Source: GCA-2687025 sp964473525 | GTDB lineage: Bacteria > Poribacteria > WGA-4E > GCA-2687025 | Direction: 5' to 3' | Assembly (NCBI GenBank): GCA_964473525.1 | Contig: CAYYPK010000002.1 | Span: 283,330 to 347,329 of the forward strand | Length of the DNA stretch: 64,000 nucleotides | In this document: piece after piece, positions 1 through 8,185 of the stretch | How the letters are laid out: each line of letters opens with the position of its first letter | Numbering within the stretch: position 1 is the stretch's first letter | Notes under the pieces: generated by a model | Databases searched by the model: none | Told to the model about the DNA's origin: nothing | Seen by the model: the letters and a program-made list of their open reading frames with translations, nothing else | Position numbers and translations under genes: made by a program

Positions 1-570
1 ACGCTCGGCAGCGGCGTCTACCAGCACAGGCACGCCTCGGGCGTGTGCTATCTGGACGGTCTCCGCGAGCGACACCAGGCTGCGGTCGGTCGCGTCGCCG
101 AAGAAGGCGACCATCGCCGTGCGGTCGGTGATGGCGGCCGCCATCTCGTTGCGCGAACCGACCTCAACGATCTCGACTCCGACCATGCGTATCGCGTGGT
201 CGTAGACGTGGCGATGCCCCTTTTGCGTGACCACCTGGTCGGGCATGCCGGTCGTGTCGGGAAGCTGCGCGATCCTGGTACGGTCCTCACCCGCCACGCA
301 CGCCGCAGTCACCTGGCACAACGCCGCCGCGCATCCGTTCGTTACAAGGCCCCAGGGCGCCTGCATGAGCTGGGCGATCCGCGCGCCGACGGCGTCCATG
401 AGTTCATCCAGATCGACGTACCCGCCCGCTGCGGCGAGCATTGCTGCGCGCGCTTCCGGCAGGATCAGCGACCCGCCGATGATCGTGTACGTGCCTCGAC
501 AGTTGATGAGCGGCCGGACGCCGATACTGGCGTAGGTAGGATACGCCCCAGACCCAAGCGACATCGTCAT
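1..570 (-). CDS. SelA-like PLP-dependent enzyme, partial (C-terminus beyond left edge)
   Basis: The minus strand is open from 570 to the window edge, giving 190 in-frame codons. The product resembles the SelA / D-glucosaminate-6-phosphate ammonia-lyase group of PLP enzymes. Visible signs are the N-terminal RPLINCRGTYTIIGGS segment, a VDLDEL stretch, a VTNGCAAAL segment and VPVLVDAAAER at the truncated end, which belongs to the region holding the cofactor-binding Asp in this fold. The PLP lysine would lie outside the window. A GGAGG lies just upstream of two candidate starts, ATG 570 and ATG 564; its spacing fits the second better. Family members act in amino-sugar catabolism or as selenocysteine synthases; no selenium gene is visible here, so the lyase-like role is inferred as more likely. 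Confidence 0.8.
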   Translation of the reverse strand, partial: MTMSLGSGAYPTYASIGVRPLINCRGTYTIIGGSLILPEARAAMLAAAGGYVDLDELMDAVGARIAQLMQAPWGLVTNGCAAALCQVTAACVAGEDRTRIAQLPDTTGMPDQVVTQKGHRHVYDHAIRMVGVEIVEVGSRNEMAAAITDRTAMVAFFGDATDRSLVSLAETVQIAHARGVPVLVDAAAER

Positions 571-669
571 GTTCCTCCACGTGCCCGGCGTCCCGATCCG
601 ATAGCGGGACGGCGTCCCAGATAGCCTATCGCACTCGCACCGCTGGAGCCACCGTGGCGGCTTCGGTAG

Positions 670-703
670 TTGGCGCAACCGGCGCCATACGCTGGCGTAT
701 ACT
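670..703 (+). promoter_or_regulatory. Putative promoter, GCAACC-N17-TATACT
   Basis: GCAACC (675-680) is followed 17 bases later by TATACT (698-703), upstream of the small membrane protein gene at 795. The wider pattern, TTGGCGCAACC then 15 bases then CGTATA, recurs with the same spacing at 1069-1102. An AAC-containing -35 box is typical of ECF sigma factors, but sigma-70 use is also possible. Confidence 0.35.
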
Positions 704-794
704 CAGTTGGGCGGCGGGACAGTGCGCCGCGTCACTCACGAGGCGCGGGCGCACGCCTTCCGCCGCGCGGGCGGAAAGCCGGAGAGGAATCGGC

Positions 795-1037
795 ATGGCG
801 GAATGGCTGATGTGGAACGTGTTCGTGCTCCTGCTGGTGGGATCGATCGCCCCGCCACTGTTCTCGTACCTCACGAAGCGGCGGCTCCTGACACCACTTC
901 AAGACCAGTTGCGGGGCCTACAGGATCACCTGGACGGCATCACGAAACAGCTCGAAGCCATGGACGAGCGCGTCGCCGATCTTACCCTCACGCTCGACGA
1001 CGCCACCCGCAAGAGCCTGCCGCCCGATTCCCAGTGA
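795..1037 (+). CDS. Small membrane-anchored coiled-coil protein
   Basis: This 80-residue protein has one N-terminal membrane segment (about residues 4-24, rich in V, L and F), a short basic turn (TKRR), then a hydrophilic helix with a heptad-like pattern around LRGLQDHLDGITKQLEAMDE that looks like a short coiled coil. The start at 795 is chosen because GGAGAGG lies 7 bases upstream. The family is not recognised. Its architecture suggests a membrane-tethered oligomerising or scaffold peptide, but no function can be given. It stands alone between a divergent SelA-like gene and a glyoxalase-fold gene, and has its own putative promoter around 670-703. Confidence 0.65.
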   Translation: MAEWLMWNVFVLLLVGSIAPPLFSYLTKRRLLTPLQDQLRGLQDHLDGITKQLEAMDERVADLTLTLDDATRKSLPPDSQ

Positions 1038-1068
1038 CCCGTCGCTCGCGGTGGCCCGCTCTGGGCAG

Positions 1069-1102
1069 TTGACGCAACCACCGCGCGGTCCTCACGTATA
1101 TC
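1069..1102 (+). promoter_or_regulatory. Putative promoter, GCAACC-N17-TATATC
   Basis: TTGACGCAACC (1069-1079) is followed by CGTATATC (1095-1102), with the same internal spacing as the element at 670-703. It sits upstream of a seven-codon ORF and the glyoxalase-fold gene. The repeated architecture raises confidence that both are real promoters read by the same sigma factor. Confidence 0.4.
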
Positions 1103-1121
1103 CATTAGGAGGCAAGACTGA

Positions 1122-1145
1122 ATGGGGAAGGGCTGCACGGCCTGA
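1122..1145 (+). CDS. Possible leader peptide of seven residues (MGKGCTA)
   Basis: A full AGGAGG (1107-1112) sits 9 bases before ATG 1122, and the frame closes after seven codons at TGA 1143-1145. Shortly downstream is an inverted repeat, GAGGC (1162-1166) and GCCTC (1172-1176). The order of promoter, strong ribosome site, tiny ORF, hairpin and structural gene resembles a leader or attenuator, but no run of a regulatory amino acid and no U-tract are seen. Confidence 0.3.
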   Translation: MGKGCTA

Positions 1146-1269
1146 CGATGCGAACTGCGTCGAGGCGTATAGCCTCCTGCCTGCCATGGCGCGACTGCTC
1201 TTACCTCGTATAGCGTGGATCGGACGCGGCCGTCCCACGCCCCAGCCGCACTGTGCCAAAGGGGACCGG

Positions 1270-1842
1270 ATGGCGGACGGCAACGACACAACAGCGCCCA
1301 ACATCACCCTGACCACGCCCGTGTTCGGGATCGGGTCGCATGACGATGCCGTCGCCCACTATGTCGACTGGCTTGGTTTCAGCCTCGACTGGGAGTGGAG
1401 AGAGACGCCGACTACTCCCGTAATCATGCGCGTCTCGCGAGATGGCATGGCGCTCTGCCTGAACGAACATCCCGATGTCGCGTGCGGCTTCGGCATCCTC
1501 CTGGAGACGACTGACCTGAACGCCCTCGCCGCCGAGTGGAACTCCCGGCGGCCCGGATCGGTCGAAGTCTACCTCCAGCCCCCGTACGAGATCCCATGCA
1601 TTGAGCTGACCGATCCCTTCGGCAACGAGATGCACTTCCAGGGCGCGCTGCCGGACGAAGAGTGGGCGGCCAGGGAGAAGCGGCAGGTCCGTATGCGCGC
1701 GTATGTCCGCCAGCGGCTTGAGGACGGCCACCCGTGCCCAACGCCGGACGAGCTAGTCGAAGCGATCGGCCGGCCGGTCGGACTGGCCATGGCCACGCTG
1801 GGTGAGTTCCCAGAATACGAGGAAGCAACGCGAGACAAGTAG
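1270..1842 (+). CDS. Glyoxalase / bleomycin-resistance (VOC) superfamily protein
   Basis: This 190-residue protein contains one VOC module at about residues 12-120. The N-terminal beta-alpha unit begins near TPVFGIGSHDDAV and continues through YVDWLGFSLDWEW, and the second half has the typical IELTDPFGNEMHF segment, in which the Glu is a usual metal ligand. A tail of about 60 residues, charged and helical, follows and is not part of the domain. VOC proteins include glyoxalases, dioxygenases and antibiotic-binding proteins, so the substrate cannot be named. ATG 1270 is chosen because the domain begins soon after and AAAGGGG lies just upstream; the open frame extends further 5' but looks non-coding. 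Confidence 0.8.
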   Translation: MADGNDTTAPNITLTTPVFGIGSHDDAVAHYVDWLGFSLDWEWRETPTTPVIMRVSRDGMALCLNEHPDVACGFGILLETTDLNALAAEWNSRRPGSVEVYLQPPYEIPCIELTDPFGNEMHFQGALPDEEWAAREKRQVRMRAYVRQRLEDGHPCPTPDELVEAIGRPVGLAMATLGEFPEYEEATRDK

Positions 1843-1894
1843 CCTCGGGCAGTCCGTGCCGATAGCGCCCGTCACCCACATGGAGCGTAACGCC

Positions 1895-4411
1895 ATGTCG
1901 TACCGTATCGACCGACTTCGCCCACTCTGTTGCGCTGGCGTGGCGCTTCTGGCTCTCGGGTTCTCCGCGGTTGCGGAGGAGGGCGAGCGGCCGCACCCAG
2001 AGAAGAGCATCCGCGCCGCCCGCGCTCTGACGCCGCCAAGACTGGACGGCGTCTTCGACGATGAAGTGTGGCGCGACGCCCCACTGGGTGACGACTTCTG
2101 GCATCTAGACGCCGAGAATCGCGACCCCGCGCCCGCGACTGAGAGGACGGAATTCCAGATCGCGTACGACGACGAGGCGCTCTACGTCGCGGTCATGTGC
2201 TACGACAGCGAACCCGACCAGATCGTGTCCCGCCTAACCCGACGCGAGGAGGAAGCGGAACGCGACTGGGTACGCGTGCGGCTGGATCCGCACCACGATC
2301 ACAAGGGCGGCGCCTATTTCATAGTCGGCCCGTCCGGGTGGCAGAAGGACGGCGTCCTGTTCGACAACAGTTGGGGCAGCGACACGTGGAACGGCGTGTG
2401 GGAAGCGGAGACAAGAGTTTCCGACCAGGGGTGGAGCGTCGAGTACCGCATCCCTTACCACGTCCTCAGGTTCTCCGAGCGCTCTGAGTATACGTGGGGC
2501 GTCACCGTGGCGCGCAACATCTCACGGAAGCAGGAAGAGACGCAGTGGATTCTGCATCGCGAGGGCGATGGCGGAATCGCATCCCGCTTCGGCCACCTGA
2601 CGGGCATAGAGGGAATCTCGCCACCGACGCATCTGGAAGTCCTGCCGTTCACGCTGGGGCGGTCGTCGTTTGCGGCGCGGGACGAATCAGGATCGCGCGC
2701 CACCGACCTGTTCGGTTCGACAGGTCTCGACCTTCGCTACGGACTGTCCTCGAACATCTCACTCAACGCGACGATCAACCCGGACTTTGGGCAGGTAGAG
2801 GCGGATCCGGCAGTCGTCAACCTGAGCGTGTTCGAGACGTTCTTCCGCGAGCAGCGGCCGTTCTTCGTCGAGGGATCGTCCGTGTTCAACATGCCGGGGG
2901 TGTACCTGTACGGCGTCAGCGGCTACTCCTCGCTCTTCCACTCGCGGCGTATCGGCCGTCGGCCGGGGCGCTTTGGGGTTCCGGCCGGCGCGGCGGAGCT
3001 CGACCGACCGGACGCCTCCACGATCCTCGGCGCGGCCAAGCTGTCGGGTAAGACCGACCGCGGTCTGTCGTTCGCCGTCCTGGAGACGTTGACCTCAGCC
3101 GAATACGCTCTCGTCGAGGAGACCACGACCGATGCGTTGACCGGCCAAGTACACCGCTCGGAACGTGATCATCTCGTCGAACCCATGACGAACCACTTCG
3201 TCGCTCGCGCGGTGCAGGACATCGGCTCCCTGTCGAAACTGGGCGCCACGACGACGGCCATGAACGGCGAGGGGTTCGCCCCCGCCTACGTCGGTAGCGT
3301 GGACGCGACGCGCAGGTTCAGCGAGGGCGGGGCGAGGGTGTTCGGTAGGCTCGCCGGAAGCCGCTCTGGGGCATTCGACGCCCGGAAGCGCGGGTACGAA
3401 GGCGCGCTCCTCCTCGAGGACTGGAGTGGGACGTGGGGCGGACAAGCGTACGCCGACGTGCGGTCGCGGGAATTCGACACGAACGACCTAGGGTTCACGC
3501 TCCGGTCGGACATCGTCCAAAGCGGAGCCTGGGGATCACTCGTGCCGCAGCACCCGTTCTTCATCTTCCAGTCGTCCATGTGGATGGTGGACGTGCACTC
3601 CAACTGGAATCTGGACGGGGACCGGCTTTCGCGAGGCTTCGGAGGCTGGGGGTTCAACACCCTGAAGAACTACTGGGGTTCCGGGTGGGAGATACACAGG
3701 TATCTCGACCGTATCGACGACCTCGCGACCCGCGGCGGGCCACCGATGCTGATCCCCGGCAGGTGGGAGTGGGGCGGCAACGTCGGCACGGACGGTCGGA
3801 AACCCGTGAAGGTCAGCGTCGAGGTGGGCGGCGGATGGACGGACGACCGCATCAGCACGAACAGCAAATACGGCGTCGGCGTGGAGCTGAAGCCCGCGTC
3901 CAACGTGCAGGTGTCTATCAAGCCATCGTACTCGACCCGCCATGACGACGCTCAGTGGGTCGAGAACATGGACGCGGACGGCGACGGCGAGGACGACCGC
4001 TTCGTCTTCGGCGAGCTCGACCAGGACGTGTTCGACCTCGGTCTGCGAGCCAACCTGTCGGTGACGACGAAGCTCTCGATCCAGACGTATCTCCAGTCGT
4101 TCGTCGTCAACGGCGACTACACCACGTTCAAGGAACTGGCAGCGCCGAGGACGTACAGCTTCAAGGGCGTGGCGCCGAGCGAGCTCTCCGGCAACCCTGA
4201 CTTCAACAACCGTTCGTTGCGCGGGAACATGGTCCTGCGCTGGGAGTACGAGCCGGGCAGCACGCTCTTCCTTGTGTGGAGCCAGAACCGGCACGGTTCC
4301 ATGGGCCTCGACGAAGCTGAGTTCAGGCCGTTGCCCAGCGTTCGGGACAGCTTCACCGACGATGGCGAGGACGTGTTCCTCATCAAGCTGAACTACTGGA
4401 TGGGCTTGTAG
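1895..4411 (+). CDS. CBM9-like / DUF5916 outer-membrane protein
   Basis: The protein has 838 residues. A signal peptide (about residues 1-27, ending AVA|EE) is followed by a CBM9-like carbohydrate-binding beta-sandwich (about 35-225), beginning at the typical PRLDGVFDDEVW. The rest is a predicted beta-barrel of the DUF5916 family, marked by NPDFGQVEADPAVVNLS and FFREQRPFFVEGSSVF near residue 300. Alternating polar and aromatic strands continue to the C-terminus, as expected for an outer-membrane barrel. DUF5916 proteins are common in Bacteroidetes and uncultivated phyla; they are thought to bind or admit polymers, but no transport or enzymatic activity is established. ATG 1895 is preceded by GGAG. 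The gene is monocistronic by spacing. Confidence 0.88.
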   Translation: MSYRIDRLRPLCCAGVALLALGFSAVAEEGERPHPEKSIRAARALTPPRLDGVFDDEVWRDAPLGDDFWHLDAENRDPAPATERTEFQIAYDDEALYVAVMCYDSEPDQIVSRLTRREEEAERDWVRVRLDPHHDHKGGAYFIVGPSGWQKDGVLFDNSWGSDTWNGVWEAETRVSDQGWSVEYRIPYHVLRFSERSEYTWGVTVARNISRKQEETQWILHREGDGGIASRFGHLTGIEGISPPTHLEVLPFTLGRSSFAARDESGSRATDLFGSTGLDLRYGLSSNISLNATINPDFGQVEADPAVVNLSVFETFFREQRPFFVEGSSVFNMPGVYLYGVSGYSSLFHSRRIGRRPGRFGVPAGAAELDRPDASTILGAAKLSGKTDRGLSFAVLETLTSAEYALVEETTTDALTGQVHRSERDHLVEPMTNHFVARAVQDIGSLSKLGATTTAMNGEGFAPAYVGSVDATRRFSEGGARVFGRLAGSRSGAFDARKRGYEGALLLEDWSGTWGGQAYADVRSREFDTNDLGFTLRSDIVQSGAWGSLVPQHPFFIFQSSMWMVDVHSNWNLDGDRLSRGFGGWGFNTLKNYWGSGWEIHRYLDRIDDLATRGGPPMLIPGRWEWGGNVGTDGRKPVKVSVEVGGGWTDDRISTNSKYGVGVELKPASNVQVSIKPSYSTRHDDAQWVENMDADGDGEDDRFVFGELDQDVFDLGLRANLSVTTKLSIQTYLQSFVVNGDYTTFKELAAPRTYSFKGVAPSELSGNPDFNNRSLRGNMVLRWEYEPGSTLFLVWSQNRHGSMGLDEAEFRPLPSVRDSFTDDGEDVFLIKLNYWMGL

Positions 4412-4472
4412 AGAGCGGGACTGGCCCAGGGCAGCGGCGCAGTCGGCATCGGCCCTTCGTGGGGCGGCACGA

Positions 4473-4501
4473 TTGACAACATTGAGCCCCACTGCGACAC
4501 T
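4473..4501 (+). promoter_or_regulatory. Putative sigma-70 promoter with perfect -35
   Basis: TTGACA (4473-4478) is separated by exactly 17 bases from GACACT (4496-4501), which is preceded by TGC to form an extended -10. It lies about 35 bases before the start of the membrane-pair operon at 4536. Confidence 0.5.
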
Positions 4502-4535
4502 TCATGTGGCCCAAAGTTTGCGCCGGGAGGGAAGC

Positions 4536-4847
4536 ATGTCTGGCAAGACCGCGACGCGACGCGCGCGTCGGAAGAACTCGCGGGTTCAGGACTACATCGA
4601 CGGCATGGCGACGGCCATGGACTTGACCGGCTCGCTGATGGACGGCTCGTCCTACCGGAGTGAGACAGCTCTTCGGAACCTGGCTGCGGAAGCAGTCGAA
4701 GAGGCCGAGGCGTACGGTGAGGTGGGTGTGGTTGCCTTCACGAGGCGGGTCGGCGCGTTCCTCGCGCGGGCGGGCGCCGTCGCGGAACGAGAAAGCCATG
4801 GGGAAGATCCTCCCACTCCCGACTGGCTTCCTCCGGGGCAATCGTGA
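4536..4847 (+). CDS. Hypothetical protein paired with DUF2335-like membrane protein
   Basis: This 103-residue protein has a very basic N-terminus (TATRRARRKNSR), a central predicted helix, and a Pro-rich tail (GEDPPTPDWLPPGQS). No family is recognised. GGGAGG lies 5 bases before ATG 4536, and a consensus-like promoter lies just upstream. Its stop codon overlaps the GTG start of the next gene (GTGA), so the two are translationally coupled and probably act together. It could be a soluble partner of the membrane protein that follows. Nothing indicates a toxin-antitoxin pair beyond gene size and overlap. Confidence 0.65.
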   Translation: MSGKTATRRARRKNSRVQDYIDGMATAMDLTGSLMDGSSYRSETALRNLAAEAVEEAEAYGEVGVVAFTRRVGAFLARAGAVAERESHGEDPPTPDWLPPGQS

Positions 4848-5260
4848 CGCCGTCCTATCGTCCGCCCGGAGATGCGCCTGTCTCAGCTGGCAGTGATCGG
4901 CAGGCCGAGCTCGCGGTTCGTCTCCTGGAAGGCGCTCAGCCTATCGCGACCCGACTGCTAGAGTCGGTCGACAAAGACACCGAAATGCGGGCGGAACTGG
5001 GACGACAGTATCTAGAGCTCGCGAGGCAAACCCTCGAGCAGGCGCACGCAGAGCGTGCAGACAGGAGTGCGGCCCGCACTCGCGCGCAGCTGTATGCACT
5101 GGTGATCGCGCTCGCGGGATTCGGGCTTGCGGGATACGCGTTCCGTCTGGGACATCCGACCGCAGCGGCTGCCGTGGCGGGGGCGGGGCTTGCTGGCATC
5201 GTCACGGCCATGCTCAAGTCGTCCTGGCATCGCGAGGACGACGATCTCGATGTCGAATAG
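4844..5260 (+). CDS. DUF2335-like small membrane protein
   Basis: This 138-residue protein has an amphipathic, coiled-coil-like stretch (about residues 45-80, rich in Glu, Arg and Leu) followed by two membrane helices (about 82-98 and 104-122) joined by a short loop, RLGHPTAAA, and then a short acidic tail. The helix-loop-helix with GHP is like the C-terminal half of DUF2335 membrane proteins. Translation starts at GTG 4844, overlapping the preceding stop by four bases. No biochemical role is known for this group. The closely coupled upstream gene is the only functional hint. Confidence 0.6.
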   Translation: MTPSYRPPGDAPVSAGSDRQAELAVRLLEGAQPIATRLLESVDKDTEMRAELGRQYLELARQTLEQAHAERADRSAARTRAQLYALVIALAGFGLAGYAFRLGHPTAAAAVAGAGLAGIVTAMLKSSWHREDDDLDVE

Positions 5261-5422
5261 AGGTTCGGCCCGCCTGCGCTACGCCTCAGAGCTTCTAGGC
5301 CGGAACAGCTTCTCCCACGCTGGTTGGTACGATCACCCCATGGGCCTCAGTACTGGATGGGGCTGTAGCGGATTCCGCGCGTCAGGCGAGGCGCGTCGAT
5401 CCAGAGACCAGGACTCCTGCGG

Positions 5423-6550
5423 ATGTCGCACACACCAGCGCGGCTCGATACGCTGGACGCCGCTCGTCTGACGCGCGTCATCTCGACAGCGCTGGACACA
5501 CCGCGCCGGGTCGAGCTAGCGGCGTGGACGTGGCAACCGGTGGCCGGTGGTCTGGGCGGCCAGGGCGTGTATAGGGTCGCCGGTTCCGCGCTCGTGGATG
5601 GGGTGGCCACGACGTGGTCGGTGGTGGTCAAGGTGCTGCGAGGCGACGGTTCGGACACGGACCCAGCGGCAGAGACGTACTGGCTGCGCGAGCGCGAGGT
5701 GATCCAATCCGGGCTGCTGGACGGTGTAGAGGGCGGCGTCTCCACGCCTCTATGCCTCGCGGTCGAGGATGTCGCGGCGGACGAGACGTGGCTGTGGTTC
5801 GAGGAGGTCGAGGACGACATCCCTTACCCGTGGGCGCCGGAAACGTGGGCCGAGGTGGCACGACAGTTCGGGCGGTGGCAGGGGAAGTACGTCGTTGGCA
5901 AGCCGCTGCCGACCCATGAATGGCTGTACACGGGGTTTCTGGAGCGCTGCTACACCACCTGGGGGCCGCCGCGCCTATGCGAGCATCTGCCACAGCCGGT
6001 GCTCTCTCAGCTGTACCCCGACGGTTCCGCTGCGACCATCGACCGCTTCTGGGATGAACGCGACGCGTGCCTCGCCACATACCGTCGCGCCCCGCTCGCG
6101 GTCGCCCACCTAGACGCAAATCGAGCCAACCTGTTTCTGCGGGAAGGGCGCGTTGTCGCCATCGACTGGGCGTTCGCGAGCATCGAGCCGGCGGGCGCTG
6201 ACCTGGCTGGTCTCATCGCCGGCAACCTTTGGAGCCAGGAGGCGCCAGCGGGCGAGTATTGGGAGTTCGCCGACTCCGTCTTCGGCGGCTATCTCGCCGG
6301 CCTCTCCGATGTCGGTTGGGACGGCGACGCCGACGCCGTGAGGTTCGTGTTCCTTGTCGCCGCCTGTTTGCGGCACAGCACTGTGTTCGCATCGACCGCC
6401 CGCTGGCTCGCTACCGAGCCGGACGAGCCGTTCTGGGGCGTCATGGAGACCATCCTCGCCGCCGACACTCGGGAGGAGGCTATCTGCCAGTGGGGGCGGG
6501 CGAGCCAGTTCCTCGCGGGGTGCGCCGACGAGGCGCTCAGTATGGTCTAG
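5423..6550 (+). CDS. Aminoglycoside phosphotransferase (APH)-like kinase
   Basis: This 375-residue protein has the APH/choline-kinase fold. The N-lobe contains a VVVKVLRGDG segment with the probable ATP-binding Lys. The C-lobe has the catalytic loop VAHLDANRANLF (HxDxxxxN) and the metal-binding VVAIDWAFA. APH-like enzymes phosphorylate small hydroxylated molecules, sugars or antibiotics, and the real substrate here is unknown. It is clearly paralogous to the gene at 30101-31222, sharing the same length, the AIDWAF motif and a similar C-terminal helical region. The next gene starts 11 bases downstream, so both are likely in one transcript. Confidence 0.8.
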   Translation: MSHTPARLDTLDAARLTRVISTALDTPRRVELAAWTWQPVAGGLGGQGVYRVAGSALVDGVATTWSVVVKVLRGDGSDTDPAAETYWLREREVIQSGLLDGVEGGVSTPLCLAVEDVAADETWLWFEEVEDDIPYPWAPETWAEVARQFGRWQGKYVVGKPLPTHEWLYTGFLERCYTTWGPPRLCEHLPQPVLSQLYPDGSAATIDRFWDERDACLATYRRAPLAVAHLDANRANLFLREGRVVAIDWAFASIEPAGADLAGLIAGNLWSQEAPAGEYWEFADSVFGGYLAGLSDVGWDGDADAVRFVFLVAACLRHSTVFASTARWLATEPDEPFWGVMETILAADTREEAICQWGRASQFLAGCADEALSMV

Positions 6551-6561
6551 GAGGATGAGCA

Positions 6562-8121
6562 GTGACGAGCGCCACGATGGAAGCCGAGGTCCGAGCCACC
6601 CTGGATCGGTACCACGCCGCATTAGAGGCCGGCGACCTCGACACGATTCTGGCCATGTTTGCGTATCAGCCGCAGCACGTGGTCAACGGCGTTCCCGCCG
6701 GGCCCGAAGGGATGAGGCGGCGGTTCGAGGAGCAGATAGCCGCGGGCGCCTACGCCTCAGTCACCGCGGACCTTTCCCAACTGCGGCTCTCGATAGACAC
6801 CACGAGTGACTACGCAGCGACCCACGGCGCCAACGCCACCATGGAGCCTGTGGTCTATCGCTCCGACGAAGGTCAGCGCGCGATGGCGTACGACATGGTC
6901 CGAAGCGAAGACGGAAACTGGCAGTTCCTGCACCAGCAGATCCTCCCCGACCCAGGCGCGCGAGCGCACAACGACCAGCTACTCGCTCACGCTGGGATCC
7001 CTCTCGACCAGCAGACGATGGTCTGGACGAGAAGGCTGGAGGCGCCGTTGGATAAGGTCTGGCGCGCAGTCGCCACGGAGGAGGGCCTGAGCAAATGGTG
7101 GCTGCCCAAGGAACGCGAGGGCGGTGGGTTGGAATTCGCAATAGACCTCACGCAGGGCGGCGCGTTCCGCCACAGCTGGGAGAGTACGATCCTGGAGCTG
7201 GAGGATCGGGCGCTGATCGACTTCAAGGAGTTCAGGATCGAACTCGCCCGCGATGGCGACAGTACCCTTCTCACGTTCTTCGTGTTCACCATGAATGGCG
7301 ACGAGTGGCGCGCCTTCTGGCGAGCGGCGTACACCCCGCTTTACTACGAGCAGTTCGGTGGCTTTGACCCATGGACCGCGAGCGGTTGGCATGACGCTCT
7401 GGACCTACTCGAGCACTCGCTCACAGGCCGGAAGTTCGACCACGCGATGGAGCCGGAGTGGTCGGCCCAGCCCGGTCAACTGATTCACTTCTACCTCACC
7501 TATCTGCGCCGGCTCCACAGCCAGCGGCGGCTTTCCACCCGGCCGGCCCTCCGATTCGTAGGACCCGGCGGCAGGTCGGACGTGACCATTGGGCCCGATG
7601 TCCTCAAGCAACAGGCCTACGAAGGCCTACAGTTGCGGGTTGAGACGCGAGAGCCGCAATCCGTGCTGGTCATGGAGCGTGAAACGACGCGGGAGGGGTA
7701 TGCCGCCGCAGCGGTAGAAATGCTCAACCTGCTGTCCGACTACATCGCCACACAGGGGGAGCGACCCTCCGGCGCCGCGTTCGTGCGAATCCTCCAACAC
7801 ACGCCAGCGAGCAATTGGCTAGAAGGCGCCATCCGCTTCGAAGCTGGCTTCCGGGTGTCGCCTGCTGTTGCGGCGCGAGGAGAGATGCGGCGTCGAGAGT
7901 TGCCCGGAGGCGCCACCGTCTCAGCAGTACACGGAGATCCCGTCGACAGCTTCATTCGGGCGTTCAACGCGTGGCCGTGGATCATCAAGTACGCTGAGGA
8001 GCAGGGCGCGACACTCGACGGCGGCTGGGGTGGCAACGGCGGCTGGCAGGAGTTCGTCGACATTCCCCCAGTCCATGGCAAGGGCGCTGCGTCGAAGCTC
8101 TGCCTCCCGACAGCCGACTAA
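6562..8121 (+). CDS. Three-domain fusion: SnoaL-like, SRPBCC (AHSA1) and GyrI-like
   Basis: The 519-residue protein appears to join three ligand-binding modules. Residues 1-135 resemble a SnoaL/NTF2-like domain (VRATLDRYHAALEAGDLDTI). Residues 150-320 form an AHSA1-type SRPBCC domain, opening with TMVWTRRLEAPLDKVWRAV and containing LSKWWLP. Residues 330-519 resemble a GyrI-like effector-binding domain. None has an obvious catalytic signature beyond its fold, so binding, sensing or isomerase roles are equally possible. GTG 6562 follows AGGAGG closely. The gene sits in a run where APH-like kinases and SRPBCC proteins alternate. The third domain assignment is the least certain. Confidence 0.7.
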   Translation: MTSATMEAEVRATLDRYHAALEAGDLDTILAMFAYQPQHVVNGVPAGPEGMRRRFEEQIAAGAYASVTADLSQLRLSIDTTSDYAATHGANATMEPVVYRSDEGQRAMAYDMVRSEDGNWQFLHQQILPDPGARAHNDQLLAHAGIPLDQQTMVWTRRLEAPLDKVWRAVATEEGLSKWWLPKEREGGGLEFAIDLTQGGAFRHSWESTILELEDRALIDFKEFRIELARDGDSTLLTFFVFTMNGDEWRAFWRAAYTPLYYEQFGGFDPWTASGWHDALDLLEHSLTGRKFDHAMEPEWSAQPGQLIHFYLTYLRRLHSQRRLSTRPALRFVGPGGRSDVTIGPDVLKQQAYEGLQLRVETREPQSVLVMERETTREGYAAAAVEMLNLLSDYIATQGERPSGAAFVRILQHTPASNWLEGAIRFEAGFRVSPAVAARGEMRRRELPGGATVSAVHGDPVDSFIRAFNAWPWIIKYAEEQGATLDGGWGGNGGWQEFVDIPPVHGKGAASKLCLPTAD

Positions 8122-8185
8122 AGCTGGTGCTGACGGTGGCGGCGCGGATCAGACGTAGGGCTTGACCGAACAGGAATCTGCGGCG

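Noticed and set aside
43..624. Plus-strand open frame of 193 codons at the left edge
   Set aside because: It is a shadow of the SelA-like gene on the minus strand, whose translation shows conserved family motifs.
4536..5260. Possible toxin-antitoxin pair
   Set aside because: Only gene size and overlap suggest it; the second protein is DUF2335-like and neither has a toxin or antitoxin motif.
8162..8185. TTG start for the second APH-like gene
   Set aside because: No usable ribosome site precedes it; ATG 8186 has AGGAA at a workable distance.
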